Assembly (NCBI GenBank): GCA_027081395.1
Contig: JALWKQ010000198.1
Coordinates: forward strand, 1 to 34,097
Reading direction: 5' to 3'
Source: Sulfurovum sp.
Lineage (GTDB): Bacteria > Campylobacterota > Campylobacteria > Campylobacterales > Sulfurovaceae
DNA length: 34,097 bases
Position numbers and translations under genes: made by a program. This document shows positions 26,021-34,097 of the stretch, piece after piece (positions within the stretch are counted from its first letter, which is position 1; each line of letters opens with the position of its first letter). The notes beneath the pieces were generated by a model. It was not told where the DNA came from, ran no database searches, and saw nothing but the letters and a program-made list of their open reading frames with translations.

Positions 26021-27990
26021 AGATGTGCTGAAATAACTTTTTTCAGCATTTCATTTTTGATAGGTTTCAATAAAATATCTGTTGCTCCTGCTTCCCTAAT
26101 TTTATGCACTATATCCACATCTGCTACACCGGTTAAACTATATATCGGGATATCTTTTCCTTTGGGAGTAGCTCTAATAAACTGTATTGCTTCACTTCCA
26201 TTCATCTCAGGCATCTGTTCATCCATAAATATAAGATCTATGGGGTATTTTTGGAAAATTTCTATTGCTTCTTCTCCATCTGAAGCCGTATATGGGAGTA
26301 CCTTATGTTTTTTCAAAACTTCCTGCATTAATTTACGATTGATAATATTATCATCTGCAATCAGCACATTTAGGATTCTTGGTTCTGCCTTTGCATCTAC
26401 ATTCTGAACTTCATGATCTTTTGTCTCTTTTGGGGATGTTCCAAGTTCAGCAATCGCATCAAACAGTTTATGTGGGAAGAGTGGGCGGTGTAACAATATA
26501 GCATCACCAAATAGATCATCCAAATCCATAAATATAGATGATTCTATGATAATGAGTTGCGATGCAAATCGTTTATAACATTCTTTAAAAGAGAATGTTT
26601 TATAATCTTTCTCAATACAAAGGATGATACTCTCGTTCTCTATCTTATCTATATCTTCTGGTGTAATTATCTTGAGCCCAATGTTAGATTGATCAAAATA
26701 TTTTTTGATATGCTTCATATAGTCAATATCTGTCTGTTCACCTTTGATACAATAGATACTTTTTTGAGAAGCTATAGCGATCTTCTCTCTATCTACAGAT
26801 GGGGGAGTACCCTCAATAGTTTGACAAGGTAAAATAAGTGAAAACGTACTACCGACACCTTCATGACTTGATACTTCCAATTTTGCACCCAATAGATCTG
26901 CCAGCTGTTTAGATATCGTCAAACCAAGCCCAGTACCGCCATATTTACTAGATGTTGACTTGGATGCCTGCTGAAATGGTTTAAATATCTGTTTTATAGC
27001 ATCTTCTGAAATACCTATACCGCTATCTACTACATCAATACGCAGTTGATCCGTTTGTTTATCATAGATAAAATTAAGGTTGATAGTCCCATTTTCCGGA
27101 GTAAACTTGAGAGCATTGCTGATAAAGTTATTTAGTATCTGTTTAACACGGTAAGGATCGGAGAGGATCATATATGGAATATTGATATCATAATAGATAG
27201 AAAAATCGATTTTCTTTTTTCTAGCCAAGTGATAAAATGTCATAGCAATATTTTCAAACTCTTCCATGGGAGAGAAGTAATATTTATCTACCTCCAGTTT
27301 ACCCGCCTCAATTTTTGTAAAATCCAAAACATCATTAATCAAAGCAGATATCATTTCAGAGCTTCTATGCGCTGCATAGATATACTCTTTGAGCTTTGGA
27401 TTATCTATCTCCTGTTCTAAAAGCTCCAAAAACCCCATTATCGCTCCTATAGGAGTACGTATATCATGGACAACAGAAGAAAAGAACTGATATGCTCTAT
27501 TGAGTTGCATCTCAAAATCCTCTGATGTTTTTCTTTGTATACATGCAAATTTTTGATTTAACATATCATAAGATTCTAGTTTGGGGGCATGTTTAAGAAG
27601 TATCTGCTCTATTTTCTCTATTTCATTTTTTACAAATATCTTTTTTGTACCCTCTACTTGATACAAAATCATACAACCTAGCAAGCAACTCTTCTCTTGA
27701 TCTCTATACATAGGAACAATCGCAATATTCTCTACTTTAAATTTAAAAGGATTATCTACAGTTTTGTTATATAAAAAACTGTTTGAGACATTATTTATAA
27801 TTAAAGGTTTATTATTGTCAAAAACTGTATGCAGGGCAGATTCTTTTATTGTCGTGTTATCAATTTCTGTCTGCTTGTTGGAATGATAATAAAATAATGC
27901 ATCATTAGCATGAAGACATATAACAATATCATCAGCACTACAACTGTTCTTTATCTGATTAATAACATCAAGATCAATTACAGTATCCAC
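26017..27990 (-). CDS. hybrid sensor histidine kinase (GAF-like - HisKA - HATPase - degenerate receiver - receiver)
   Basis: VVHDIRTPIGAIMGFLELL H-box; NNFISNALKFTPENG N-box; VVDSGIGIS; YGGTGLGLTISK; C-terminal receiver LIADDN...LIFMDEQMPEMNG...LKPI. Confidence 0.94.
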   Translation of the reverse strand: MDTVIDLDVINQIKNSCSADDIVICLHANDALFYYHSNKQTEIDNTTIKESALHTVFDNNKPLIINNVSNSFLYNKTVDNPFKFKVENIAIVPMYRDQEKSCLLGCMILYQVEGTKKIFVKNEIEKIEQILLKHAPKLESYDMLNQKFACIQRKTSEDFEMQLNRAYQFFSSVVHDIRTPIGAIMGFLELLEQEIDNPKLKEYIYAAHRSSEMISALINDVLDFTKIEAGKLEVDKYYFSPMEEFENIAMTFYHLARKKKIDFSIYYDINIPYMILSDPYRVKQILNNFISNALKFTPENGTINLNFIYDKQTDQLRIDVVDSGIGISEDAIKQIFKPFQQASKSTSSKYGGTGLGLTISKQLADLLGAKLEVSSHEGVGSTFSLILPCQTIEGTPPSVDREKIAIASQKSIYCIKGEQTDIDYMKHIKKYFDQSNIGLKIITPEDIDKIENESIILCIEKDYKTFSFKECYKRFASQLIIIESSIFMDLDDLFGDAILLHRPLFPHKLFDAIAELGTSPKETKDHEVQNVDAKAEPRILNVLIADDNIINRKLMQEVLKKHKVLPYTASDGEEAIEIFQKYPIDLIFMDEQMPEMNGSEAIQFIRATPKGKDIPIYSLTGVADVDIVHKIREAGATDILLKPIKNEMLKKVISAHL

Positions 27991-27994
27991 TTAC

Positions 27995-28660
27995 TTATCC
28001 TATATGATTCAAAAATTCTTTTTCTACAATCTCTTTGGTCTCTTCATTGATCTTCATCATAGAACCAACAGGTAAATCTCTCGAACTAACGATAACTAAG
28101 ATACTCTCATCAGCTATCTCTCTACAATACATTTGGAATATATCATACACCTCTACAACAGTATGCCATCTGCCAATGAGATCTTCAATCTTTTTATTAT
28201 CACGAATAAAGTCAACCATTGCTGAAACCTGGGTTATTAGGTTTTCTGCCTCTATCTTACTCTCTTCTCGAATATAATTAAATAGATCATCATTTTTGAG
28301 CACAAAACATGCATAAACCTCTTTACGCAAACTCTTGCTGCACAACTCTTCAAAAGCGCTGTTTTTTTCGTCTGTGCTTTCATCCCTTTCCAAAGGTTGT
28401 TCGATCTCAACATCATTTTTTAATTTTTTCAATGATTCTTCAGAGATAGGCTCCTTCTTTTGAAGAGCTTTGAAAAAGAGTGCCAACGCCTTCTTGTGAA
28501 ACTTCATCAAATTTTCCTTTTTTGATTTTTTATGTTTTAACGTAAACAGTTGCTTTTCACTCCCATTCTCATCAAGAACAAAATGTGTTACTATTGTGTT
28601 TTTCTCTTTTTCTGTCCTTAAAAAATAGACCTTTCCTTCTACTGCAATACGATCTTCCAT
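27995..28660 (-). CDS. hypothetical protein with possible C-terminal Roadblock/LC7-like domain
   Basis: 221 aa; charged central linker; C-terminal half predicted by eye as alpha-beta-beta-alpha-beta-beta-beta-alpha (CSKSLRKEVYACFVLKNDDLFNYIREES...RWHTVVEVYDIFQMYCREIADESILVIVSSRDLPVGSMMKINEETKEIVE). Confidence 0.55.
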   Translation of the reverse strand: MEDRIAVEGKVYFLRTEKEKNTIVTHFVLDENGSEKQLFTLKHKKSKKENLMKFHKKALALFFKALQKKEPISEESLKKLKNDVEIEQPLERDESTDEKNSAFEELCSKSLRKEVYACFVLKNDDLFNYIREESKIEAENLITQVSAMVDFIRDNKKIEDLIGRWHTVVEVYDIFQMYCREIADESILVIVSSRDLPVGSMMKINEETKEIVEKEFLNHIG

Positions 28661-28662
28661 AG

Positions 28663-29013
28663 CTACTTACCTCCATCGAAGATACGTTGTTTGATCAATG
28701 CAATAATTTTTCCAAAACTTAGTGATTTTTCAGCAATAAGTACAAAACAGATATTTTCGTCTATTCTCCTCAACACCATATTATACTCAGTACTCTCAAG
28801 TACAGCTTGCTGAATCGTAGACTCAGTAAATAGCACAAACCCTTTTTGAAGGAGCTTTGTAAACTGCTCTTCATCCTTCTCATGTTTATAGACTTTTTTG
28901 ACATATTTGACATGCTCAATGTCCACTAGATAAATAGCACATATATCTTTAAGATCTGAAAATTTCTCACTGTAGTCAACTAGTCTAGCCTGCAAAATCT
29001 CTTTGATAATCAT
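28663..29013 (-). CDS. small protein with Roadblock/LC7-like topology
   Basis: 116 aa; alpha(ILQARLVDYSEKFSDL)-beta(CAIYLVDIEHV)-beta(KYVKKVYK)-alpha-beta(YNMVLRRID)-beta(NICFVLIAEKS)-alpha(FGKIIALIKQRIF). Confidence 0.6.
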   Translation of the reverse strand: MIIKEILQARLVDYSEKFSDLKDICAIYLVDIEHVKYVKKVYKHEKDEEQFTKLLQKGFVLFTESTIQQAVLESTEYNMVLRRIDENICFVLIAEKSLSFGKIIALIKQRIFDGGK

Positions 29014-29091
29014 GACTCTCCATTTCCAAAATATTTTTACTTTTTAAAATAAATAACATTTACTTCAAAAAATAAAAAAGCTTCACACGGG

Positions 29092-29128
29092 TAGCAGTAC
29101 ACCCCGTTGACGTACTGGGGTACCGCTA
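29092..29128 (-). other. intercistronic RNA hairpin candidate in the Roadblock operon
   Basis: minus-strand TAGCGGTACCCC ... GGGGTGTACTGCTA pairs (one G-U, one bulge), followed 11 nt later by CTTTTTTATTTTTT. Confidence 0.6.
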
Positions 29129-29134
29129 TGTTGA

Positions 29135-29332
29135 CTAACTCATATTCCTGATTAGTCCATTGACAAACGAAAGAAGTTGTGGGGTTACCCCCTTTAAGTC
29201 TTCATTTGTTACATCAAGTTCAGCTAGAACGCTCATAAGCTTTTTATAAAACTCTGCAGGCTCTATCTCACCCTTTTTCATCTCATCTATATATGCAAGT
29301 AAATGCTCTTTTGCCACTTTGACATCTCCCAT
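29135..29332 (-). CDS. small helical protein of unknown function
   Basis: 65 aa MGDVKVAKEHLLAYIDEMKKGEIEPAEFYKKLMSVLAELDVTNEDLKGVTPQLLSFVNGLIRNMS; co-directional between Roadblock-like genes; gagagg RBS upstream. Confidence 0.65.
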   Translation of the reverse strand: MGDVKVAKEHLLAYIDEMKKGEIEPAEFYKKLMSVLAELDVTNEDLKGVTPQLLSFVNGLIRNMS

Positions 29333-29431
29333 GGGTTACATCCTCTCAAATTAAAACTGTAAATAATAATCAAAAAGAAAAACTGATCTTTTTCAAGACA
29401 CCTCTAGTATGATTGAAATATTGATAGGAAG

Positions 29432-29809
29432 TTAAACTGCCTGAATCTCTTTTACAAATGTCTTCAGCGCAACGATAAGTCCACCCATCTTGTAACCTTT
29501 TGGAGCGATAGCAGCAAACGCAACATCTTCACCAAGATCTTTAATCGCGATCGAACCGTTATCCGCACTAATAATCATCTCACTTAACGTGCCTGTTCCT
29601 GTATTTTCAAGTGCACTATGCAATACTGAAAGGAGTGTTGCTGTATCTGCAGCAATAAGATCTGCATCTTTATCTGACTTAAAGTAGTTTGCCATCTCCA
29701 ATCCCTCTGCAGTTGCAATAATTGCACCATCTAGTCCCATTTTGTCTACAAAAGTTTGAAGCAACGCTTCACCTTCACTTGTTAATTTCCCGATATCCAA
29801 AGCCATCAT
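29432..29809 (-). CDS. Roadblock/LC7 domain protein (MglB-like)
   Basis: 125 aa; FVDKMGLDGAIIATAEGLEMANYFKSDKDADLIAADTATLLSVLHSALENTGTGTLSEMIISADNGSIAIKDLGEDVAFAAIAPKGYKMGGLIVALKTFVKEI. Confidence 0.88.
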   Translation of the reverse strand: MMALDIGKLTSEGEALLQTFVDKMGLDGAIIATAEGLEMANYFKSDKDADLIAADTATLLSVLHSALENTGTGTLSEMIISADNGSIAIKDLGEDVAFAAIAPKGYKMGGLIVALKTFVKEIQAV

Positions 29810-30080
29810 AGCCTCCTATAATTAAAATCTTTCATTATATGAATAATGATTCAAGATTATAACAGAAAAATGTCAAATTACAAATCTTCAGGCAGAAAAG
29901 GCTTAGCAGAATGGCTTGTTAGTTGTCATGAATATCTATGTGAAATATCAAAGTGATACATCATCTCTCATGATATGATCTAACGCATCATAAATATCAA
30001 CGATCATTTCTACTATAAATTTAAAGAGGACCATAGTCACACCTTTTATAATCTAATTTACAAAAGGTATCAAAAATATG

Positions 30081-30785
30081 TTACCTAACTGTTAGTTTCT
30101 TAAACAGATTAAAGACTATCCCTTCCGGTCCTTGCACCAAAAGCGGATGCTTTTGTGCATCGAGCCAGCGGATGATTGCTTTGATCTGATCTTCATTCAT
30201 CACGGTGCAGCCGGCGGTGGGTATCTTCTTGATATGCAAAAAGATGCATGATCCTGCACCTGGAAGGGCACCCGGTTCGTCGATATGATTGTGGTTGACA
30301 ACGATGCCGTATTTGTAGTAGTCTTTGGGGAATTTCATATGCTCTTTGCTGTGGTAGTCAGGTGTGATCTTGGTAGAGTCGACGATCTTGTTGTAGTACT
30401 TGGAGTGGACATCATCGACACAGTGGTCGGTGGCTCTGTAGACTTCATAGGGATAGTCCACCACAAAAGGTGCATAGCCAAACGCCTGCTTGAGTGCGAA
30501 GATACCTGCAGGGGATCTACCATCACCCTCTTTTTTGATATATTTGGCATCTTGGGGGATCTCATGCAGTCCGATGCCCCAGCCAAGACCATTGCGTCCA
30601 AGCTTGATGGGTATCGCCTCACCTATTTTGTGCCAACCTTTGGCATCTCGCTCATAGCGTTGCAGGGTACCGCTGTTGTCATTCCACCCTTTGGTGGTGA
30701 CGACGATGAGCTGTCGGCTCTGCTGGAGAGCGCCCGACCAGAGTGCCACAGTTGCCAAAAACAGGATCGCTAAACTCTTTTTCAT
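30081..30785 (-). CDS. L,D-transpeptidase (YkuD) family protein, exported
   Basis: signal peptide; SPAGIFALKQAFGYAP; GAGSCIFLHIKKIPTAGCTVMNEDQI (H...S/TxGC motif). Confidence 0.9.
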   Translation of the reverse strand: MKKSLAILFLATVALWSGALQQSRQLIVVTTKGWNDNSGTLQRYERDAKGWHKIGEAIPIKLGRNGLGWGIGLHEIPQDAKYIKKEGDGRSPAGIFALKQAFGYAPFVVDYPYEVYRATDHCVDDVHSKYYNKIVDSTKITPDYHSKEHMKFPKDYYKYGIVVNHNHIDEPGALPGAGSCIFLHIKKIPTAGCTVMNEDQIKAIIRWLDAQKHPLLVQGPEGIVFNLFKKLTVR

Positions 30786-30787
30786 TG

Positions 30788-30803
30788 TGCTATAATCTCC
30801 TCA
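30788..30803 (+). promoter_or_regulatory. extended -10 (TGCTATAAT) abutting the antiporter ATG, possible leaderless start
   Basis: TATAAT 30791-30796, then 6 nt to ATG 30803, no SD. Confidence 0.5.
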
Positions 30804-32200
30804 TGGAATATGGAATCATCTCAATCATCATCCCCTTGCTGACAATCGCTCTTGCTATTATAACCAAAGATGTCATCGTCTCACTCATGGGCGGTATCTT
30901 TGCCGGTCTACTTGTGCTGCATGGCTATGATCCCCTGCAGGCTTTCAAAGGACTCTTTGACGGTATCATCACCCAGATAGGTGAAGGATGGATCGCCAAG
31001 ACACTGCTCTTTACCCTCTTTGTCGGGGCAATCATCAGACTGCTAAGCCTCAGCGGCGCAGTAGAGAGTTTCGTGGCCTATATCGACAAAAAGGCGGCAC
31101 GTATCGACTCGCCGCTTGGAGCACAGATGCTTGCCTATCTTATCGGTGTGGTGATCTTCATCGAATCCTCGATCACCTCACTCGTTGCCGGTACAGTTGC
31201 CAAGCCGCTTTGTGACCGCAACGATGTCAGCCGTGCCAAGCTCGCCTATATCTGTGACTCTACCTCCGCACCCATCTGCTCACTCATCCCTCTCAACGCT
31301 TGGGGTGCACTGCTGCTGGGACTGATCCTCTCAGCGGTAGAAGCCAATGTGATCAGCGGTGATCCAGTCAAACTCCTGATCGCCTCGATCCCCTACAACT
31401 TCTATGCGCTCTTTACACTGCTACTTGTTCTCATCGTCATCTGGCGCAAATGGGAGATAGGACCGATGCGTCACGCTGCACTCAACACTACATCCATGAC
31501 ATCTACGCCCCAAACGACTCCTAAAGAGAATATGCACACCCCTGCTCTCCTGCCCATGCTGCTGCCGATCGTCGTGATGGTGCTTGCTGTTCCTATAGGG
31601 CTCTACCTCACAGGAGACGGCGATATCTTCAAAGGATCAGGCTCCACCTCGGTCTACTATGCGACTATTGTGACGCTCTTTGTGATGTATGGATACTATC
31701 TTGCTACCGGACGGCTGACACACAAGCGTTTCTTCGATGGACTCTTTGGCGGTATGGGTGAGATGATCCCTATTGCAGCCATCCTGCTCTTTGCGATCTT
31801 TATCGGCAAAATCATCGGTGATCTCGGCACTGCCAAATACCTCGCCCATCTGCTCACAGGCAACATCTCTCCTGTGCTTATGCCTATGCTTATCTTCCTC
31901 GTCGCTGCGATCACCGCCTTCTCCACCGGGACAAGCTGGGGGACTTTCTCTATCATGATACCTATCGCCCTGGCACTGGCAGCCTCGATGGGGCTTGATA
32001 TCCCACTGGTCATCGCTGCAGTCATCAGCGGCGGAATATTTGGCGATCACGCCTCACCCATCTCCGACACCACCATCATCTCCTCCATGGCAGCAGGCTG
32101 CGACCACGTAGAGCATGTACGCACTCAGCTACCCTACGCACTGATTGGCGGAGCACTGGCGGCGCTGGCGTTTTTGGTGGCTGGGTATTTGAAGGTGTAA
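30803..32200 (+). CDS. NhaC family Na+/H+ antiporter
   Basis: SGAVESFVAYI, GVVIFIESSITSLVAGTVAKPL, CDSTSAPICSLIPLNAWGAL, AFSTGTSWGTFSIMIPIALALA, GGIFGDHASPISDTTIISSMAAGCDH. Confidence 0.92.
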   Translation: MEYGIISIIIPLLTIALAIITKDVIVSLMGGIFAGLLVLHGYDPLQAFKGLFDGIITQIGEGWIAKTLLFTLFVGAIIRLLSLSGAVESFVAYIDKKAARIDSPLGAQMLAYLIGVVIFIESSITSLVAGTVAKPLCDRNDVSRAKLAYICDSTSAPICSLIPLNAWGALLLGLILSAVEANVISGDPVKLLIASIPYNFYALFTLLLVLIVIWRKWEIGPMRHAALNTTSMTSTPQTTPKENMHTPALLPMLLPIVVMVLAVPIGLYLTGDGDIFKGSGSTSVYYATIVTLFVMYGYYLATGRLTHKRFFDGLFGGMGEMIPIAAILLFAIFIGKIIGDLGTAKYLAHLLTGNISPVLMPMLIFLVAAITAFSTGTSWGTFSIMIPIALALAASMGLDIPLVIAAVISGGIFGDHASPISDTTIISSMAAGCDHVEHVRTQLPYALIGGALAALAFLVAGYLKV

Positions 32201-32224
32201 TGACTAAAAAAGATATTAATTAAT

Positions 32225-32401
32225 ATGGATATTACAACTTTGGAGCAAAATAGTGATCAAGATCTATGAAAAAATGCCTTTGACCACTTTCCTGTTATTC
32301 AAGAGCTTGTCAATCAGGCGTTAAATACTCTCAATCTCAATTTAAAACTTACTTCGTATTGCTTCGGTCTAGATATTCCCTTTATCTTCCTTTACTTTTT
32401 T
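32225..32401 (+). pseudogene. possible decayed ORF fragment with an in-frame TGA
   Basis: MDITTLEQNSDQDL*KNAFDHFPVIQELVNQALNTLNLNLKLTSYCFGLDIPFIFLYFFNT; AT-rich. Confidence 0.25.
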
Positions 32402-33157
32402 AATACATGATGAAAATGTATCTGGGTAGTTCTCTGCGCATTGAAGCAAAACCTCACCTTCTTTGGCTATGGGAGAAAAACTTTTTAATAGTTTTGCCTT
32501 CTTTCCCCATATCTTTTCGAGCAAAAAAGATCTATTTGCAGATGATACTTTTTTAAAGTACTTTGTCTTACTTGATTTTTGAAATTCACGCATACAACTC
32601 AAAAAATTCTTTTGATTAGGGCTATTTAGACAGTCAACAAAGCTCTTTATATCAAGATGTTGAGGTTTCCTCTTTAATATTTCAGTTGATAGCAATCTAT
32701 TAACCTCTTTTTCTCCATAGCTATCATTTATAGCATAAATATTACAAGATGAGTGAACAGCATTCTTTATTTTTCTTTGATTACACTTTCGTTTAGCAAG
32801 ATCTTTTGCTTCTTTAATTGATTTCTTTCCTGATTCCACAGCAAATATATATTTTTTTTCATTATCTATTGCAACAACAAAAGCTTTATTTGGCTTCGCT
32901 TGGGCATACTCTTGAAGCTTCTGGTTAAGTTTTTCAATTTTTTTAAGTTTCTCAGGGATTATTGTACTTATTTCACTTCGCCCGAAACTAAAACATACTG
33001 CTATAATCATAAAGCTTACAAATATTTTAGTTATTGCAGAAGAAAACACGGTCAAAGAAACACGAAACAACGATAGCTTATTTTCCTTTATTCCATAAGC
33101 TTGATTTGGATAAACACAGTATTTATTTTTATACAAAGTACTAAACAATTTTTCCAC
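32369..33157 (-). CDS. AT-rich orphan, predicted secreted/membrane-anchored hypothetical protein
   Basis: 262 aa; hydrophobic segment ITKIFVSFMIIAVCFSF then AFVVAIDNEKKYIFAVESGKKSIKEAKDLAKRKCNQR...CNIYAINDSYG with several Cys. Confidence 0.6.
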   Translation of the reverse strand: MEKLFSTLYKNKYCVYPNQAYGIKENKLSLFRVSLTVFSSAITKIFVSFMIIAVCFSFGRSEISTIIPEKLKKIEKLNQKLQEYAQAKPNKAFVVAIDNEKKYIFAVESGKKSIKEAKDLAKRKCNQRKIKNAVHSSCNIYAINDSYGEKEVNRLLSTEILKRKPQHLDIKSFVDCLNSPNQKNFLSCMREFQKSSKTKYFKKVSSANRSFLLEKIWGKKAKLLKSFSPIAKEGEVLLQCAENYPDTFSSCIKKVKEDKGNI

Positions 33158-33393
33158 CTTTTTAAAAATATAATACGAAATGATAGCATAACCTCAAGTA
33201 ATTTAACTGGTTCCACAATTCTCGTCGGAACACATACTTCAGTTTTTCATTCATTATCCACTAAATATTCAGAAATCAATTTATATATGCATTCCCATGC
33301 AAAGCATCTGAACGAACGCGGTGCCATAAAGGTACACCACCCCCCCACGGCAATATTATGCTAAAATAACCAAAAACACAAAGGCATACTGCT

Positions 33394-33936
33394 ATGAAAT
33401 TCCTCCAGTTTTTCTTTGGTATTCTCATCGCACAGATCACGCTCTATGCTTTGTGGCTTATTAACGGTGACAGCTCCGGCACAGAGGCGCTGCTGCGTAT
33501 CGGGGTGCCTGCTATGATCATCGCACTGGTGATCGCCTTGTGGTTTGCTGCCATTGCAAGGGCACAGAGCAAAGAGGTAGAGAGCAGGGTTAAAGAGCGT
33601 TTTGCCGATGAGCGGGAGAAGATCAAGATCAATGCCGAGCGTGCCAAGATGCGGGCACACAAAGAGGCGGAGAAGAAGATCATCAAAGAGACTGCCAAGG
33701 CACATGCCAAAGCCAACTTCAAAGTCGGTGCCGCCTTTGCCGGAGTGATAGGTATCGGCGCACTCTTTGTGATGGCGCAGATGGTCACTGCCGGTATCCT
33801 GCTGATCTCCACGGGAGTCGGTGCGATGGGAGGATACTATCTGCGAAGCCGCAAGGATCGCTACAATACGCTTGAGACTATCGATGTCAAAGCGATAGAG
33901 CATAAACCCAAAGCCCTTAAGCACAAAGAGGAGTAG
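33394..33936 (+). CDS. membrane protein with charged coiled-coil segment, unknown function
   Basis: TM-TM, then [54 protein letters not shown], then TM-TM. Confidence 0.72.
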   Translation: MKFLQFFFGILIAQITLYALWLINGDSSGTEALLRIGVPAMIIALVIALWFAAIARAQSKEVESRVKERFADEREKIKINAERAKMRAHKEAEKKIIKETAKAHAKANFKVGAAFAGVIGIGALFVMAQMVTAGILLISTGVGAMGGYYLRSRKDRYNTLETIDVKAIEHKPKALKHKEE

Positions 33937-33940
33937 CAAT

Positions 33941-34097
33941 ATGCCTACAAAAAGACTCTATATCGCCCGCCATGCCAAATCGAGCTGGGATGATCCCACA
34001 CTCAGTGATTTTGACCGACCACTCAACAAAAGAGGCAAAAGGGATGCGCCCTTTATGGCACAACTGCTCAAAACAAAGGGGGTCTCACCCCAGCTCA
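33941..34097 (+). CDS. SixA-like histidine phosphatase, truncated by window end
   Basis: [57 protein letters not shown] and FDRPLNKRG motifs. Confidence 0.85.
   Translation, partial: MPTKRLYIARHAKSSWDDPTLSDFDRPLNKRGKRDAPFMAQLLKTKGVSPQL

Noticed and set aside
29871-29960. 28-aa ORF MSNYKSSGRKGLAEWLVSCHEYLCEISK in the 29810-30080 gap
   Set aside because: Too short, no convincing RBS or homology cue.
33101-33364. 87-aa + strand ORF in the AT-rich region
   Set aside because: Overlaps the start of the orphan gene antisense and a repeat-like segment; no domain.
33361-33939. 192-aa minus-strand ORF opposite the membrane/coiled-coil gene
   Set aside because: The plus-strand ORF has a start context, TM pattern and operonic spacing to sixA; the minus ORF is its mirror.
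1-34097. CRISPR arrays, rRNA, tRNA genes, IS elements/transposases, prophage genes
   Set aside because: No repeat-spacer pattern, no tRNA cloverleaf ending in a T-arm/acceptor that I could support, no transposase or phage structural ORFs.

Overview
The window looks like chromosomal DNA from a chemolithotrophic Campylobacterota (Sulfurovum-like; inferred from gene content only, not tested). From left to right it contains: a frame-disrupted HAD-IIA hydrolase; a SUF Fe-S assembly operon (sufB-C-D-E) followed by SufT/MIP18-like, MOSC and ThiI-rhodanese genes; a DEAD-box helicase with an RGG-rich tail and a long leader; a diheme cytochrome c peroxidase and NnrS; and a Cof-like HAD convergent with a peptidoglycan-recycling operon (anmK-amgK-glnS/YqeY fusion-murU). 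Next come a GH5-like lipoprotein, a RelE/ParE-type toxin-antitoxin pair, an amidase-Na+/solute symporter pair, hemL-atpZ, and a TonB-like protein. An AT-rich minus-strand cluster (26017-29809) follows, encoding a hybrid histidine kinase, up to three Roadblock/LC7-like proteins and a small helical protein, with no GTPase in it. The right end holds an L,D-transpeptidase, an NhaC-type antiporter, an AT-rich orphan region and a SixA-like phosphatase truncated by the window edge. The best candidate for an undescribed system is the histidine kinase + multi-Roadblock cluster. Other points of interest are the heptanucleotide-repeat/hairpin insertion inside anmK and a nested inverted-repeat element at about 22663-22786. 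All assignments come from reading the sequence and protein motifs; no database search was run.
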